From: UBA1067 sp050874585
Lineage (GTDB): Bacteria; Verrucomicrobiota; Kiritimatiellia; RFP12; UBA1067
Direction: 5' to 3'
Length of the DNA: 64,000 nt
Assembly: GCA_050874585.1 (NCBI GenBank)
Contig: JBNMKZ010000001.1
Coordinates: forward strand, 1 to 64,000
Part shown: one piece after another, positions 24,027 to 32,060 of the stretch
Layout of the letters: each line of letters starts with the position of its first letter
Position numbering within the stretch: position 1 is the first letter of the stretch
Notes under the pieces: model-generated
What the model was told of the DNA's origin: nothing
The model's input: the letters and a program-made list of their open reading frames with translations, nothing else
The model's database searches: none
Position numbers and translations under genes: made by a program

Positions 24027-24868
24027 CGGCCCTCGGGACGCTCCAGCAGCCCGGTCGTCCACTCGCCAAACGTCTTTCGCCCGACCTCCTTCAGTCCCTG
24101 CGACTCGTAGGTCTTCAAGACTTCCGGATAGAGTTCCGTCAGAATGCCCGAGATAATCAGGCGACGACCAACGCAAGGGACAATCTCGGGGGCAAAGCGA
24201 ATCAGAAGCGGACCGAGAATATTGGCCGCAACGAGGTCGGACTTCGGGAGTTCGCGGCGAATCCGCGCCCCGAGACCATACTTGACGTAATCGACCTTCA
24301 CGCCATTGAACGCGGCATTCTCGACCGAGGCATCGACCGCCTCCTGATCCACATCAAAGCCGAAGACAGGCGAAAAGCCCAGTTTAGCCGCCGCGATGGA
24401 GAGAATCCCGCTACCACACCCCATGTCAAGGAAACTTCCCCCCTGGTCAGCAAGCTCATCAATGAATTCAAGGCACGCACGCGTCGTCTCGTGCTTGCCC
24501 GTCCCAAACGCCATACCAGGATCAAGCGTAATGACGACACCCTCGGTCGGCATCGGTTCCCACGGCGGATGGACGACGACGCGCCGCCCAATCCGTTCCG
24601 TCTTGAAATGGCGGCGATAGGAAAGCTTCCAGTCCTCATCCGGAATTTGCGCAACTTCAATCGGAGCCGACACGCCAACAATCGAAAGTGCCGCGCCGAG
24701 GCAGCGCTTCGCCTCTTCCGTCCGTTCCGTCTCGGGGAAGTAGATCTGAACTTGCGTCAGCTTTTCCTCGATGTCACGATAGGACGACAAAATGAAATCC
24801 CCTCCATCGAAAACCTCGAAGAGGGGATTCACATAACGCTCTTCTATCGAGCAGTAGACCTTGTTCAT
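24023..24868 (-). CDS. prmA: Ribosomal protein L11 methyltransferase
   Basis: A 281-residue SAM-dependent methyltransferase that trimethylates L11. It has the short N-terminal substrate-binding domain (residues about 1-95) and the Rossmann domain with LDPGMAFGTGKHETTRACLEFI, SFLDMGCGSGILSIAAAKLG (SAM loop), VFGFDVDQEAVDASVENA and LVAANILGPLLIRFAPEI, the characteristic N-I-L-x-x-P-L catalytic segment. ATG 24868 (MNKVYCSIEE) is preferred over an in-frame TTG 21 bp upstream. It lies between a small basic protein gene and trpF in one operon. Confidence 0.93.
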   Translation of the reverse strand: MNKVYCSIEERYVNPLFEVFDGGDFILSSYRDIEEKLTQVQIYFPETERTEEAKRCLGAALSIVGVSAPIEVAQIPDEDWKLSYRRHFKTERIGRRVVVHPPWEPMPTEGVVITLDPGMAFGTGKHETTRACLEFIDELADQGGSFLDMGCGSGILSIAAAKLGFSPVFGFDVDQEAVDASVENAAFNGVKVDYVKYGLGARIRRELPKSDLVAANILGPLLIRFAPEIVPCVGRRLIISGILTELYPEVLKTYESQGLKEVGRKTFGEWTTGLLERPEGR

Positions 24869-24910
24869 GCGCAGTCCGAAACCAACCAAGCCGACAAAAG
24901 TCGACGAGGC

Positions 24911-25126
24911 TTACTTAGCCGTCGCACGAGCAACAAGCTTGCGGACGACGGTCGGACGCTGGACGAGCACGCGCACCGCCTCATCGCCCATGAGACTGAC
25001 GTCCTCTTCCTTCATCCCGAACTTGACGAGACGACGGCGCTGCGCGGCATTCTTGCGCGACTTACCGGCCGGCGTCTTGCACGGACGGACGTGAGATTCC
25101 TTACGAAGTGTACGACCTGTACCCAT
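24911..25126 (-). CDS. Small basic protein of unknown function
   Basis: A 71-residue, strongly basic protein: GTGRTLRKESHVRPCK, then KSRKNAAQRRRLVKFGMKEE, then a hydrophobic C-terminal helix with RPTVVRKLVARATAK. It has a GAGG ribosome binding site and a strong TATAAT box 36 bp upstream, so it should be well expressed. Its size, charge and place in the translation-related prmA operon recall the small basic protein described as a signature of the PVC superphylum, but I cannot demonstrate homology by eye. An RNA- or ribosome-associated protein is the best guess. Confidence 0.7.
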   Translation of the reverse strand: MGTGRTLRKESHVRPCKTPAGKSRKNAAQRRRLVKFGMKEEDVSLMGDEAVRVLVQRPTVVRKLVARATAK

Positions 25127-25168
25127 TTTCTACCTCTATCTTTCTTTCCTTGGGAAAAATGTGCGCAT

Positions 25169-25177
25169 ATTATACCT
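25169..25177 (-). promoter_or_regulatory. -10 element for the small basic protein/prmA/trpF operon
   Basis: AAGGTATAAT on the minus strand (TATAAT at 25169-25174), followed by a leader of about 40 nt with a GAGG site before ATG 25126. Confidence 0.65.
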
Positions 25178-25295
25178 TATTTCAGTGAAGTTTGCAAGGC
25201 GACCCAGCCCTCCATCATTCGCCCACAATTACCCCCTTGCTTTTTATCCAAAAAAATGGTTAAATTCACACCTGAACTACGGATTGTCGAAAGAG

Positions 25296-25796
25296 ATGAA
25301 TAAAGATACGGATACGGAAAAGGCTTCCTCCCGCGCCTCGTGCGCCCAGCGAGGACTCAAGGTCTCCGCCAAGACCCGCTACGGTCTGCGCATCCTGCTG
25401 GATGTCGCCGCCCATAACCGGGATGCGAAGCCACGCTCAACGGCCGAAATCTCGCAATCCCAGCACATTTCGGAGAAGTTCATCTCGCGGCTCGTCCTTC
25501 CTCTGAGGGAGGCCGGGCTCATTCGCTCCGTTCGCGGCTCGGGGGGCGGCTTCCGCCTCGCCCGTTCGCCCGAGGACATCACGCTTCTCAAGATTGTCGA
25601 GACCATGCAGGGTCCCCTCTCCATTCTCGACTGCCTCTCCCATTCCAAGAAGTGTTCTCGCGAAGCCGACTGCCTTGCGCGGCGAATCTGGTCCGACGTC
25701 AACACGGGCTTCATGAATGTGCTCGCCCGCATCACCCTCGCCAAGATTCTCGATCGTTCGTCCATCGCCACGGCAACGATGGACTTCTGCATCTGA
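25296..25796 (+). CDS. Rrf2-family transcriptional regulator with Fe-S cysteines
   Basis: A 166-residue winged-helix regulator. KVSAKTRYGLRILLDVA and STAEISQSQHISEKFISRLVLPLREAGLIRSVRGSGGGF are the typical Rrf2 helix-turn-helix and wing. Three Cys with C-x6-C-x5-C spacing (DCLSHSKKCSREADC) match the cluster-binding site of IscR/NsrR-type members, so it probably senses Fe-S status, NO or redox. ATG 25296 with a GAAAG site is chosen; the upstream extension of the frame lacks family character. The N-terminus carries an extra polar 25 residues. No isc/suf genes are adjacent; the downstream genes are two Hsp20 genes with their own promoter. Confidence 0.88.
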   Translation: MNKDTDTEKASSRASCAQRGLKVSAKTRYGLRILLDVAAHNRDAKPRSTAEISQSQHISEKFISRLVLPLREAGLIRSVRGSGGGFRLARSPEDITLLKIVETMQGPLSILDCLSHSKKCSREADCLARRIWSDVNTGFMNVLARITLAKILDRSSIATATMDFCI

Positions 25797-25889
25797 CACC
25801 ACGCCCCGCGTGAGCACTTCTGGGGCGCATTTCGTCCCATTCCGCGACAGTTTGTCACAGGCGCATCCTTTCACTTCCCGGCTTTCGCC

Positions 25890-25906
25890 TTGGCACGGGC
25901 TATGCT
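25890..25906 (+). promoter_or_regulatory. Sigma-54-type promoter of the Hsp20 operon
   Basis: TTGGCACGGGCTATGCT fits the -24/-12 consensus: GG at 25892-25893 and GC at 25903-25904 with exactly 10 nt between. Transcription would start near 25916, leaving a 35-nt leader with AAAGGAG before ATG 25951. The sigma-54 factor and its activator are not in the window. Confidence 0.6.
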
Positions 25907-25950
25907 CCCTCGTTTGGTGTTGAAACAAACGATTGAAAGGAGTTCAAGAC

Positions 25951-26364
25951 ATGAACACATTGGTAAACATTGATCCGTGGGGGTTTCTGGATGACCTGTT
26001 CGATGCGAACAGCCGCGCATTCAGGAGCATGAGGGCACGCGCCGCTGGGCGGTTCCCGCCCGTGAACGTGTTCTTGGACGATGATGCCGTTATCATCGAC
26101 CTGGAACTACCGGGCAAGACGGCGAAGGATGTCTCGCTCACACTCGAACCGCAGGCCGTCGTCGTGGCGGACAAGCCCGTCGAAACGACAGATCCAGCAA
26201 CGGGCAAGGCCGTTGAGGCTCGCCCTGCGTGGAGCCGTCGCCTCGAACTGCCCTTCCGCGTCAACGCCGACAAGGCGAACGCCAAGTTCGAAAATGGCAT
26301 TCTGCGTATCGAACTGCCCAAGGCTGAGGCCGACGGCGTTCGGCACATCGCCATCCAGGGCTAA
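25951..26364 (+). CDS. Small heat shock protein (Hsp20/alpha-crystallin), first of a pair
   Basis: A 137-residue Hsp20. The alpha-crystallin domain spans about residues 38-130 (PPVNVFLDDDAVIIDLELPGKTAKDVSLTLE) and ends with FENGILRIELPKAEAD, containing the conserved G-x-L motif. A C-terminal I-x-I-type tail is present as HIAIQG. It would hold unfolding proteins in the cytoplasm. AAAGGAG lies 9 nt before ATG 25951. A second Hsp20 gene follows after 44 bp, and a sigma-54-like promoter lies upstream. Confidence 0.92.
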   Translation: MNTLVNIDPWGFLDDLFDANSRAFRSMRARAAGRFPPVNVFLDDDAVIIDLELPGKTAKDVSLTLEPQAVVVADKPVETTDPATGKAVEARPAWSRRLELPFRVNADKANAKFENGILRIELPKAEADGVRHIAIQG

Positions 26365-26408
26365 TGGTTGAGTCACCAACAAAAGGCAAAGAGGAAAGGA
26401 GACTTGAA

Positions 26409-26744
26409 ATGAACGAGGAAAAATATGTGGTTCCAACGGCAATTCTGTCGGAGAAGCCCGATGAATATGAGCTGAAGGTCGAAGTTCCCGGCATCGGGAA
26501 GGACGAGGCCGAGTTGCACGTCGAGGGTAAGACCTTGACGCTGAAGACGCACACGAAGTACCAGAACCCGGCCGGCTTTCGGCAGGTCGCGGCAGAATTC
26601 GAGCGTCCGAACTACGCCATGAGCGCCGATTTGCCCGAGCTCGCCAACCCGGCGACACTCACGGCAAAACTGGAGAACGGTGTTCTGACCGTCACCGTCA
26701 AGAAACGCGCCGAGACGCAGGCCAAGAAGATTGAGATTCACTAA
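26409..26744 (+). CDS. Small heat shock protein (Hsp20), second of a pair
   Basis: A 111-residue Hsp20 with little N-terminal arm: EYELKVEVPGIGKDEAELHVEGKTLTLK opens the alpha-crystallin domain and LENGVLTVTVKKRAE closes it; the C-terminus KKIEIH carries an I-x-I motif. ATG 26409 is chosen because AAAGGAG lies 8 nt upstream; an in-frame ATG at 26364 overlaps the previous stop but has no site. It probably forms mixed oligomers with the first Hsp20. A strong terminator follows. Confidence 0.92.
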   Translation: MNEEKYVVPTAILSEKPDEYELKVEVPGIGKDEAELHVEGKTLTLKTHTKYQNPAGFRQVAAEFERPNYAMSADLPELANPATLTAKLENGVLTVTVKKRAETQAKKIEIH

Positions 26745-26766
26745 ATCTCAGTAGTGGTGATAGCGA

Positions 26767-26808
26767 AGAACCCCGATGAGCCAAGGCTCGTCGGGGTTCT
26801 TTTTTTTT
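26767..26808 (+). terminator. Rho-independent terminator after the Hsp20 operon
   Basis: AGAACCCCGATGAGCC pairs with GGCTCGTCGGGGTTCT around loop AA (one G-T mismatch), followed by a run of nine T. It may also serve lysC, which ends 22 bp beyond on the other strand. Confidence 0.93.
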
Positions 26809-26829
26809 ACGCCCAAGAGAGCGTGGAAC

Positions 26830-28197
26830 TCAGCGTCCAAAGAACGCCTTATAAAGCGCACGAACGGCGGCATCCCGATCCTGCTGACGAATGGCAATCA
26901 TGAACGAGACCTCGCTCGACCCCTGGTTGACCATCGACAGCGAGATGCCGGCCGAGGCAAGCGCCAGGCAGGCCTTCGCAAACATACCGGGCGTATAGCA
27001 CATACCCTCGCCGACAATCATGATGATCGTGATGTCGCGTTCAACGGCGACATTGTCGGGTTCAAGTTCGCGGCGAATCGCCTGAATGACGCGGCGCTCC
27101 TTCTCCTTCGGCAGATTCACGCCCTTCACGACCACGCACTGCGAATCGACCCCGGACGGCATATGCTCATAGGCGATATGCTCGTCTTCGAGAATCTGAA
27201 GCAACCGACGACCGAAACCAATCGCCCGGTTCATCAGGTACTTCTCAACGACAATGTTGCAGAAGTCATCCTGCGAGGCGATGCCAACGACCGTACCCGG
27301 CACAACCCGCCGCGACTGGACAATCATCGTGCCCGGCTCGGACGGATGATTCGTGTTGCGGATGTTGATTGGAATCCGCGCCCGGACGGCCGGAATCACC
27401 GCGTCATCATTGAATACGCCAAATCCCGCATAGGCGAGTTCGCGCATTTCGCGGTAGGTCATCGTCGGGATGCCCTCCCCATCCTTCACCTCGGGGACGA
27501 TGCGCGGATCGACCGGATAGACCGAATCGACATCCGTGAAGTTCTCGTAGACGTCGGCGCAGACGGCCGCCGCAAGAATCGAGCCGGTGATGTCACTTCC
27601 GCCGCGTGGAAAAGTTGCGACCTTGCCTTCCTTCGTATAGCCGAAAAAGCCCGGATAGATGACGATTCCGTCGAAATTGGAGAACGCACGGGAAAGCGTC
27701 GCGTAGCTGGTCGGGTCAAGCGTCGCATCGCCGAACTCGCCCATCAGGATCATCCCCGTCTCACGCGGGCTCGCATACCGCGCCTTCCGTCCACGCGCCG
27801 TAAACGCGACGGCCACAAGCTTCGCGTTGTTATCCTCACCCGCCGCCTTCAGCAAATCCATGAACTCGGCAGGCGAAAGCGACGTGCGTTGCGCCAGCCG
27901 CCCCTTCAGGTCCGCCTCGATTTCGTGGACAATGTCATCGCCGAGGCGCAACTCCGTCGCAATCTCAGCATACCGCTCGACGACTGCACCGAACGCACGA
28001 TCCGTATTCTCGCCTTCGAGCGCCGTCTTGGCAAGTGCAATCAGAAGGTCTGTCACCTTCGTATCGCCTGAATGTCGTTTGCCGGGAGCGGAAACGACGA
28101 CAATCCGCCGCGTCGGATCCGCCAGGACGATGTCAATGACCTTGTTGAGCTGCGCTGCATTGGCAAGCGAGCTGCCACCAAACTTGCATACTTTCAT
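26830..28197 (-). CDS. lysC: Aspartate kinase
   Basis: A 455-residue aspartokinase catalysing the first step to Lys, Thr and Met. MKVCKFGGSSLAN is the N-terminal phosphate motif, GDTKVTDLLIALAK and FPRGGSDITGSILAAA belong to the kinase core, and two ACT domains follow from about residue 300 (DDFCNIVVEKYLM; ITIIMIVGEGM) for allosteric feedback. It resembles the monofunctional LysC/ThrA-N type in length. The start at 28197 gives the canonical N-terminus. It lies 38 bp after hom, so the two aspartate-family enzymes form one operon. Confidence 0.95.
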   Translation of the reverse strand: MKVCKFGGSSLANAAQLNKVIDIVLADPTRRIVVVSAPGKRHSGDTKVTDLLIALAKTALEGENTDRAFGAVVERYAEIATELRLGDDIVHEIEADLKGRLAQRTSLSPAEFMDLLKAAGEDNNAKLVAVAFTARGRKARYASPRETGMILMGEFGDATLDPTSYATLSRAFSNFDGIVIYPGFFGYTKEGKVATFPRGGSDITGSILAAAVCADVYENFTDVDSVYPVDPRIVPEVKDGEGIPTMTYREMRELAYAGFGVFNDDAVIPAVRARIPINIRNTNHPSEPGTMIVQSRRVVPGTVVGIASQDDFCNIVVEKYLMNRAIGFGRRLLQILEDEHIAYEHMPSGVDSQCVVVKGVNLPKEKERRVIQAIRRELEPDNVAVERDITIIMIVGEGMCYTPGMFAKACLALASAGISLSMVNQGSSEVSFMIAIRQQDRDAAVRALYKAFFGR

Positions 28198-28235
28198 TGT
28201 CGTTGAGTTCTGATGAATGGACAACATTCGTTAGT

Positions 28236-29528
28236 TCAGAGGACGCGGAGCGAAACGGGCGAACCCGAAATCATACCCGACCGGGCGATTTCGTCCAACG
28301 CCTTCACCAAATCAGCCGCCTTCGCCTCATGCGTCAGCACGACGACGGGGGCGAAGCCGTCCGTTCCGGCCGACTTCTGGGAAGCCGCCGAGATTGAGAC
28401 ACCATGCGCACCGAGCGTCGTTGCGATGACGCCGAATGCACCCGGCTTGTCAGCCACATTGAAGCGGAGATAATAGGAGGACGAAATCTCGCCCGCCGCA
28501 CGCAACTTCACCTGCCCTTGCGCATAGTCCGGGATGCCGCGCGCATAACGCGTCTCGCCGTGCGCCAAGTTGCGGGCAATGTCTCCAATGTCACCAACGA
28601 CCGTCGAAGCCGTCGGCGCACGCCCGGCACCCCGCCCGTAGTACATCGTGTAGTCGCTCATATCACCCTTGACCCATGCCGCGTTGAACGCATCGTTGAC
28701 CGACGCGAGCATGTGCGTCATCGGCACAAGCGTCGGGCCGACACCGACCTCGACCTCATCACCGACACGCGCAACACGCGCCAGGAGTTTGATCCGATAG
28801 CCGAAATCTGCCGCGTAACGCACATCTTCGCCCGCCAGGTTGCGGATGCCCTTCACATCCACCTCGTCAACCTTCGGCTGGAAGCCATACGCCAGCGCAG
28901 CAAGAATGCAGGCCTTGTGGGCCGTGTCGAATCCATCAATGTCGAGGGACGGGTTCGCTTCGGCGTAACCGAGACGCTGGGCCTCCTTCAGGACCTCGTC
29001 AAACGGCAGACCCTCATTTTCCATCCGCGTCAGAATGTAGTTGCAGGTCCCGTTCAGAATGCCATGAATGGACTCAATCGTGTTGCCGGCGAGACCTTCG
29101 CGCAGAACGCGGATGATGGGGATGCCGCCACCAACGGAAGCCCCGAAGTAGATGTCGACACCATTCTTCTTGGCCGTATCGAAAATTTCCGCACCGTATT
29201 CGGCCAGCAGCTTCTTGTTGGCCGTCACAACGCACTTGTGGTTGTTGAGCGCCTCCAGGACGAACGTTTTCGCGATACCCGTTCCACCAATCGTCTCGAC
29301 GATAATCTGAACCTCCGGGTCGGCAATCACGCCCTTGGCGTCCGTCGTCAGCACGCCCTCCGGCACGGCGATGCCGCGATCCGTCGTAATGTCGAGATCG
29401 GCAATCTTGCGCAGGACAATATCCACGCCCAGCCGCTGCGCCATGACATCGCGATGCTTCAGGAGGCCGTCCGCGACACCCGCACCAACCGTCCCAAACC
29501 CGAGTATCCCTACTCCAATCTGCTTCAT
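28236..29528 (-). CDS. hom: Homoserine dehydrogenase
   Basis: A 430-residue enzyme reducing aspartate semialdehyde to homoserine. MKQIGVGILGFGTVGAGV is the NAD(P)-binding start, VTANKKLLAEYG and FGASVGGGIPIIR are in the catalytic domain, GTCNYILTRM and EANPSLDIDGFDTAHK carry the substrate-binding and catalytic Asp/Lys residues, and a C-terminal ACT domain (YYLRFNVADKPGAFGVIA) gives feedback control. ATG 29528 is chosen for its canonical N-terminus and GGAAGGA site; the frame continues upstream without family character. First gene of hom-lysC. Confidence 0.95.
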   Translation of the reverse strand: MKQIGVGILGFGTVGAGVADGLLKHRDVMAQRLGVDIVLRKIADLDITTDRGIAVPEGVLTTDAKGVIADPEVQIIVETIGGTGIAKTFVLEALNNHKCVVTANKKLLAEYGAEIFDTAKKNGVDIYFGASVGGGIPIIRVLREGLAGNTIESIHGILNGTCNYILTRMENEGLPFDEVLKEAQRLGYAEANPSLDIDGFDTAHKACILAALAYGFQPKVDEVDVKGIRNLAGEDVRYAADFGYRIKLLARVARVGDEVEVGVGPTLVPMTHMLASVNDAFNAAWVKGDMSDYTMYYGRGAGRAPTASTVVGDIGDIARNLAHGETRYARGIPDYAQGQVKLRAAGEISSSYYLRFNVADKPGAFGVIATTLGAHGVSISAASQKSAGTDGFAPVVVLTHEAKAADLVKALDEIARSGMISGSPVSLRVL

Positions 29529-29563
29529 CTGTTTCGTCCTTCCATCTGTCAGAAAATCGGCAT

Positions 29564-29593
29564 ATTTTACTCTTTTCGGCGGCTCAAAGTCAA
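29564..29593 (-). promoter_or_regulatory. Promoter of hom-lysC
   Basis: TTGACT (29588-29593) and TAAAAT (29564-29569) on the minus strand, 18 bp apart, about 35 bp before the hom start codon. Confidence 0.65.
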
Positions 29594-29779
29594 TGCCACC
29601 CCGAGAAGAATTGCGTAAAAACCGCACAAGAGTCGAGCATACCCATTCCGTGAGATCTGCAAGTGCCGCGCTTTTCTTCACCGCACCATCCGGTCCGATT
29701 CGGCACGCGGCAACACGCTTGTCGGCAGGTTGGAACACGGACAAGCCGATGCCCGATTCGAGTCCTGCCCATCGGCGCA

Positions 29780-29889
29780 GATTCTCGTGCCCATCAGCCG
29801 CAAACTTACTCATGAGTAAATCAAAACTTACTCAGGAGTAAGTCTAAAGTTACTCAAGAGTAAGTTTCTTTCTGATGGGCATGAGAATT
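29780..29889. repeat. Palindrome array B: three 18-bp palindromes at exact 22-bp period inside an inverted repeat
   Basis: ACTTACTC-NN-GAGTAAGT-type palindromes begin at 29804, 29826 and 29848, exactly 22 bp apart, with central NN of AT, AG and AA. The group is framed by an 18-bp inverted repeat, GATTCTCGTGCCCATCAG at 29780-29797 and CTGATGGGCATGAGAATT at 29872-29889 (two mismatches). The structure lies in the divergent gap between hom and the flippase gene; the rest of that gap (29594-30116) shows no gene. Confidence 0.9.
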
Positions 29890-30134
29890 CCAGGCGATGC
29901 CGACACCGCGCCGCCGGGATGCACAGGAGAGCCCCATCCAGAGCCTTTCTCTCAGCAAAATGACAAGAATAAGAGAAAAATGTGACGCTTTCAGGCGAAA
30001 TTCCCCATGGGTAACGGAATGCGGGGCCCTGCTCACATCAAGTAATCCGCTGCGGATGGTCAACGCCCGCGCCAAGGATGCTCCGGTCAACGACGCGTGG
30101 ACAGGCGACGCGAAAGATGGTAGACTACCTCCCC

Positions 30135-31427
30135 ATGTTCAGCCGCGGCAGTTCTATCGGTTCGTTCTGGAAGCACGCAATCTTCCTCTTTCTCGCCCTT
30201 CGGGTTGGCGATTTCGTCAATCTAACGGCGGGGCTTTGGTTTGTACCGAAGTACATCTCCCCGCAGGAACTGGGCGCGGTTCTGCCCGTCACGACCTTTG
30301 CAACCTTCCTCTCTCTCCCCGTCTTTGCCTTCGCCATGACGGTCATGCGCGAGAGTGCACACCTTTCGGCCCTTGGCGAGCGCGGCAAACTGAAAACCCT
30401 GCTTCGGGGGGTCTTCATTGTTATTGCCGTCCTGGCGGTCCTTTCGCTCGTCGGTGCCGCGCTGGCCATCCCCCGGTTCCTGACCGCCATGCGCGTACCC
30501 GACGCGCTTGCCGGGTTTCTTGTCGTCGCGGCGGCCTTCCTCGGTTGCATCGCCCCCGTCTATTCCGATGCCCTCCAGTCCCTTCGCAAGTTCAACGCCC
30601 TCGGGCTCATTGAAATCATCGGCTCGCTTGCCCGGTTCGCTGTCCTCGCGATCACCATGCCCCTGCGTGCCCTCGCCGGCTATTTTGCCGGGCAGACCCT
30701 GCCGCCGCTCGCCCGCATGGCCGGTAGCGTGTTCGCGCTTCGCCGCGACCTCTCCGTCCCTGCCGCGCCCTACTGGTCCCGCCCCATTGTCCGCAAAATT
30801 GCCCTCACCTTCATCGGGATTCTCGCCTACCAAATCGCCCCGATGCTGGCGGGGCTCCTTGAACAGTCCGTCATTCGGACGCACCTCACCGACTTTGATT
30901 CAGCCGGCTTCTACATGATTAGCCGATTCTCCGACTTCCTCTACTATCTGACGTTCCCCCTCCTGCTCGTCATGTTCCCCTACACGGCCAATGCCTCCGA
31001 GTCCGGAAAATCGACGCGGCCGTTCGTCCTGTCCTGCAGTCTCCTCACCCTCGGCGCGGCAGTTCTGATGATGGTCGTCTACCACTTCTTCGGACGCGAG
31101 CTCCTTGCCCTGCTCCCTCACGGCGCGGACTACGCGGCACTTGCGACCTTCATGCCGTTCCTCGTCCTCATCACCGCCCTCACCGCCTGCCAGACCTTTT
31201 ATACGAATGCGGAAGTCTCGGCCGGACGCTTCGGCTTCCTCGGCTGGTTCATCCCCGTCAACGCGGTGTATTCCCTCGCACTGTCCACATTGGCAGGCAC
31301 CATCACCAGCCTCCGCACGATGCTGGTATGGATGGCCGCCCTTGCCGCGCTTCGCTTCGTCCTCGCCCTCGGATTCATGTGCCGCGCACACCGGGCGGAC
31401 GCCCGCCGTTCGGTGAACTGCCGTTAG
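30135..31427 (+). CDS. Polysaccharide flippase-like membrane protein (MOP superfamily)
   Basis: A 430-residue membrane protein with about twelve hydrophobic segments spread over its length (for example LKTLLRGVFIVIAVLAVLSL and FMPFLVLITALTACQ). The pattern of helices and loop Arg residues resembles Wzx/MATE-type lipid-linked sugar exporters, which move oligosaccharide lipids across the inner membrane. Start choice is uncertain: ATG 30117 gives six extra residues, but a possible -10 (TGGTAGACT, 30118-30126) lies only 8 nt before ATG 30135, favouring the latter. It ends in a four-base convergent overlap with purN. No polysaccharide cluster is directly adjacent. Confidence 0.75.
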   Translation: MFSRGSSIGSFWKHAIFLFLALRVGDFVNLTAGLWFVPKYISPQELGAVLPVTTFATFLSLPVFAFAMTVMRESAHLSALGERGKLKTLLRGVFIVIAVLAVLSLVGAALAIPRFLTAMRVPDALAGFLVVAAAFLGCIAPVYSDALQSLRKFNALGLIEIIGSLARFAVLAITMPLRALAGYFAGQTLPPLARMAGSVFALRRDLSVPAAPYWSRPIVRKIALTFIGILAYQIAPMLAGLLEQSVIRTHLTDFDSAGFYMISRFSDFLYYLTFPLLLVMFPYTANASESGKSTRPFVLSCSLLTLGAAVLMMVVYHFFGRELLALLPHGADYAALATFMPFLVLITALTACQTFYTNAEVSAGRFGFLGWFIPVNAVYSLALSTLAGTITSLRTMLVWMAALAALRFVLALGFMCRAHRADARRSVNCR

Positions 31428-32041
31428 TCGCCGATACGGACGCGACGACCCTCAATACGGTACTTGCCGGACGCAAGGATATTCAGTGCCTCCGGATACG
31501 CCAGATGCTCCTGCACCTGGATGCGGGCATGAAGCGATTCGGGCGTGTCATCCTCCAAGACGGGGACGGCCTTCTGCACGAGAATCGGACCCGAATCCGT
31601 TCCCGCGTCAACAAAATGGACGGTTACGCCCGCGACCTTGCACCCATAGTCGAGTGCCTGCGTCCAGCTGTGGACACCCGGGAAGGCCGGCAGGAGTGCC
31701 GGGTGGATGTTCAGGACGCGATTGGGGAAAGCGGCGAGAAGTTTCGGCTTCACAATGCGCATAAAGCCGGCAAGCACGACGGTGTCGACCCCGGCCGACT
31801 TGAGCAGTTCAATGCAGTGGTCTTCGGCCACGCCCTCAAGTTTCGTCTTCCAGGGCGAACAGTCGAGATACTGGCAGGGAATGCCGTGCCGACTCGCCCG
31901 GTCCAAGATCCGCGCATCCGCCACGTCCGCCAGCACCAGACGGATATCCGCATCAAGCGTTCCCGCGTCAATCGCGTCGACAATCGACTGCATATTCGAA
32001 CCGGCCCCCGACCCGAGGACTCCCAAATGCAACTTGCTCAT
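31424..32041 (-). CDS. purN: Phosphoribosylglycinamide formyltransferase
   Basis: A 205-residue GAR transformylase using 10-formyl-THF in purine synthesis. LGVLGSGAGSNMQSIVDAI binds the substrate phosphate; VVLAGFMRIVKPKLLAAFPNRVLNIHPALLPAFPG holds the catalytic Asn and His; VTVHFVDAGTDSGPILVQKAVPV contains the catalytic Asp. All key residues are present and length is normal. It overlaps the flippase gene tail to tail by four bases and lies 19 bp after the GHKL ATPase gene. Confidence 0.96.
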   Translation of the reverse strand: MSKLHLGVLGSGAGSNMQSIVDAIDAGTLDADIRLVLADVADARILDRASRHGIPCQYLDCSPWKTKLEGVAEDHCIELLKSAGVDTVVLAGFMRIVKPKLLAAFPNRVLNIHPALLPAFPGVHSWTQALDYGCKVAGVTVHFVDAGTDSGPILVQKAVPVLEDDTPESLHARIQVQEHLAYPEALNILASGKYRIEGRRVRIGD

Positions 32042-32060
32042 CGTCCCAAACCCTCCTAAA

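Noticed and set aside
26776..29618. Plus-strand frames of 431 and 404 codons opposite lysC and hom
   Set aside because: Antisense shadows of two well-conserved enzymes.
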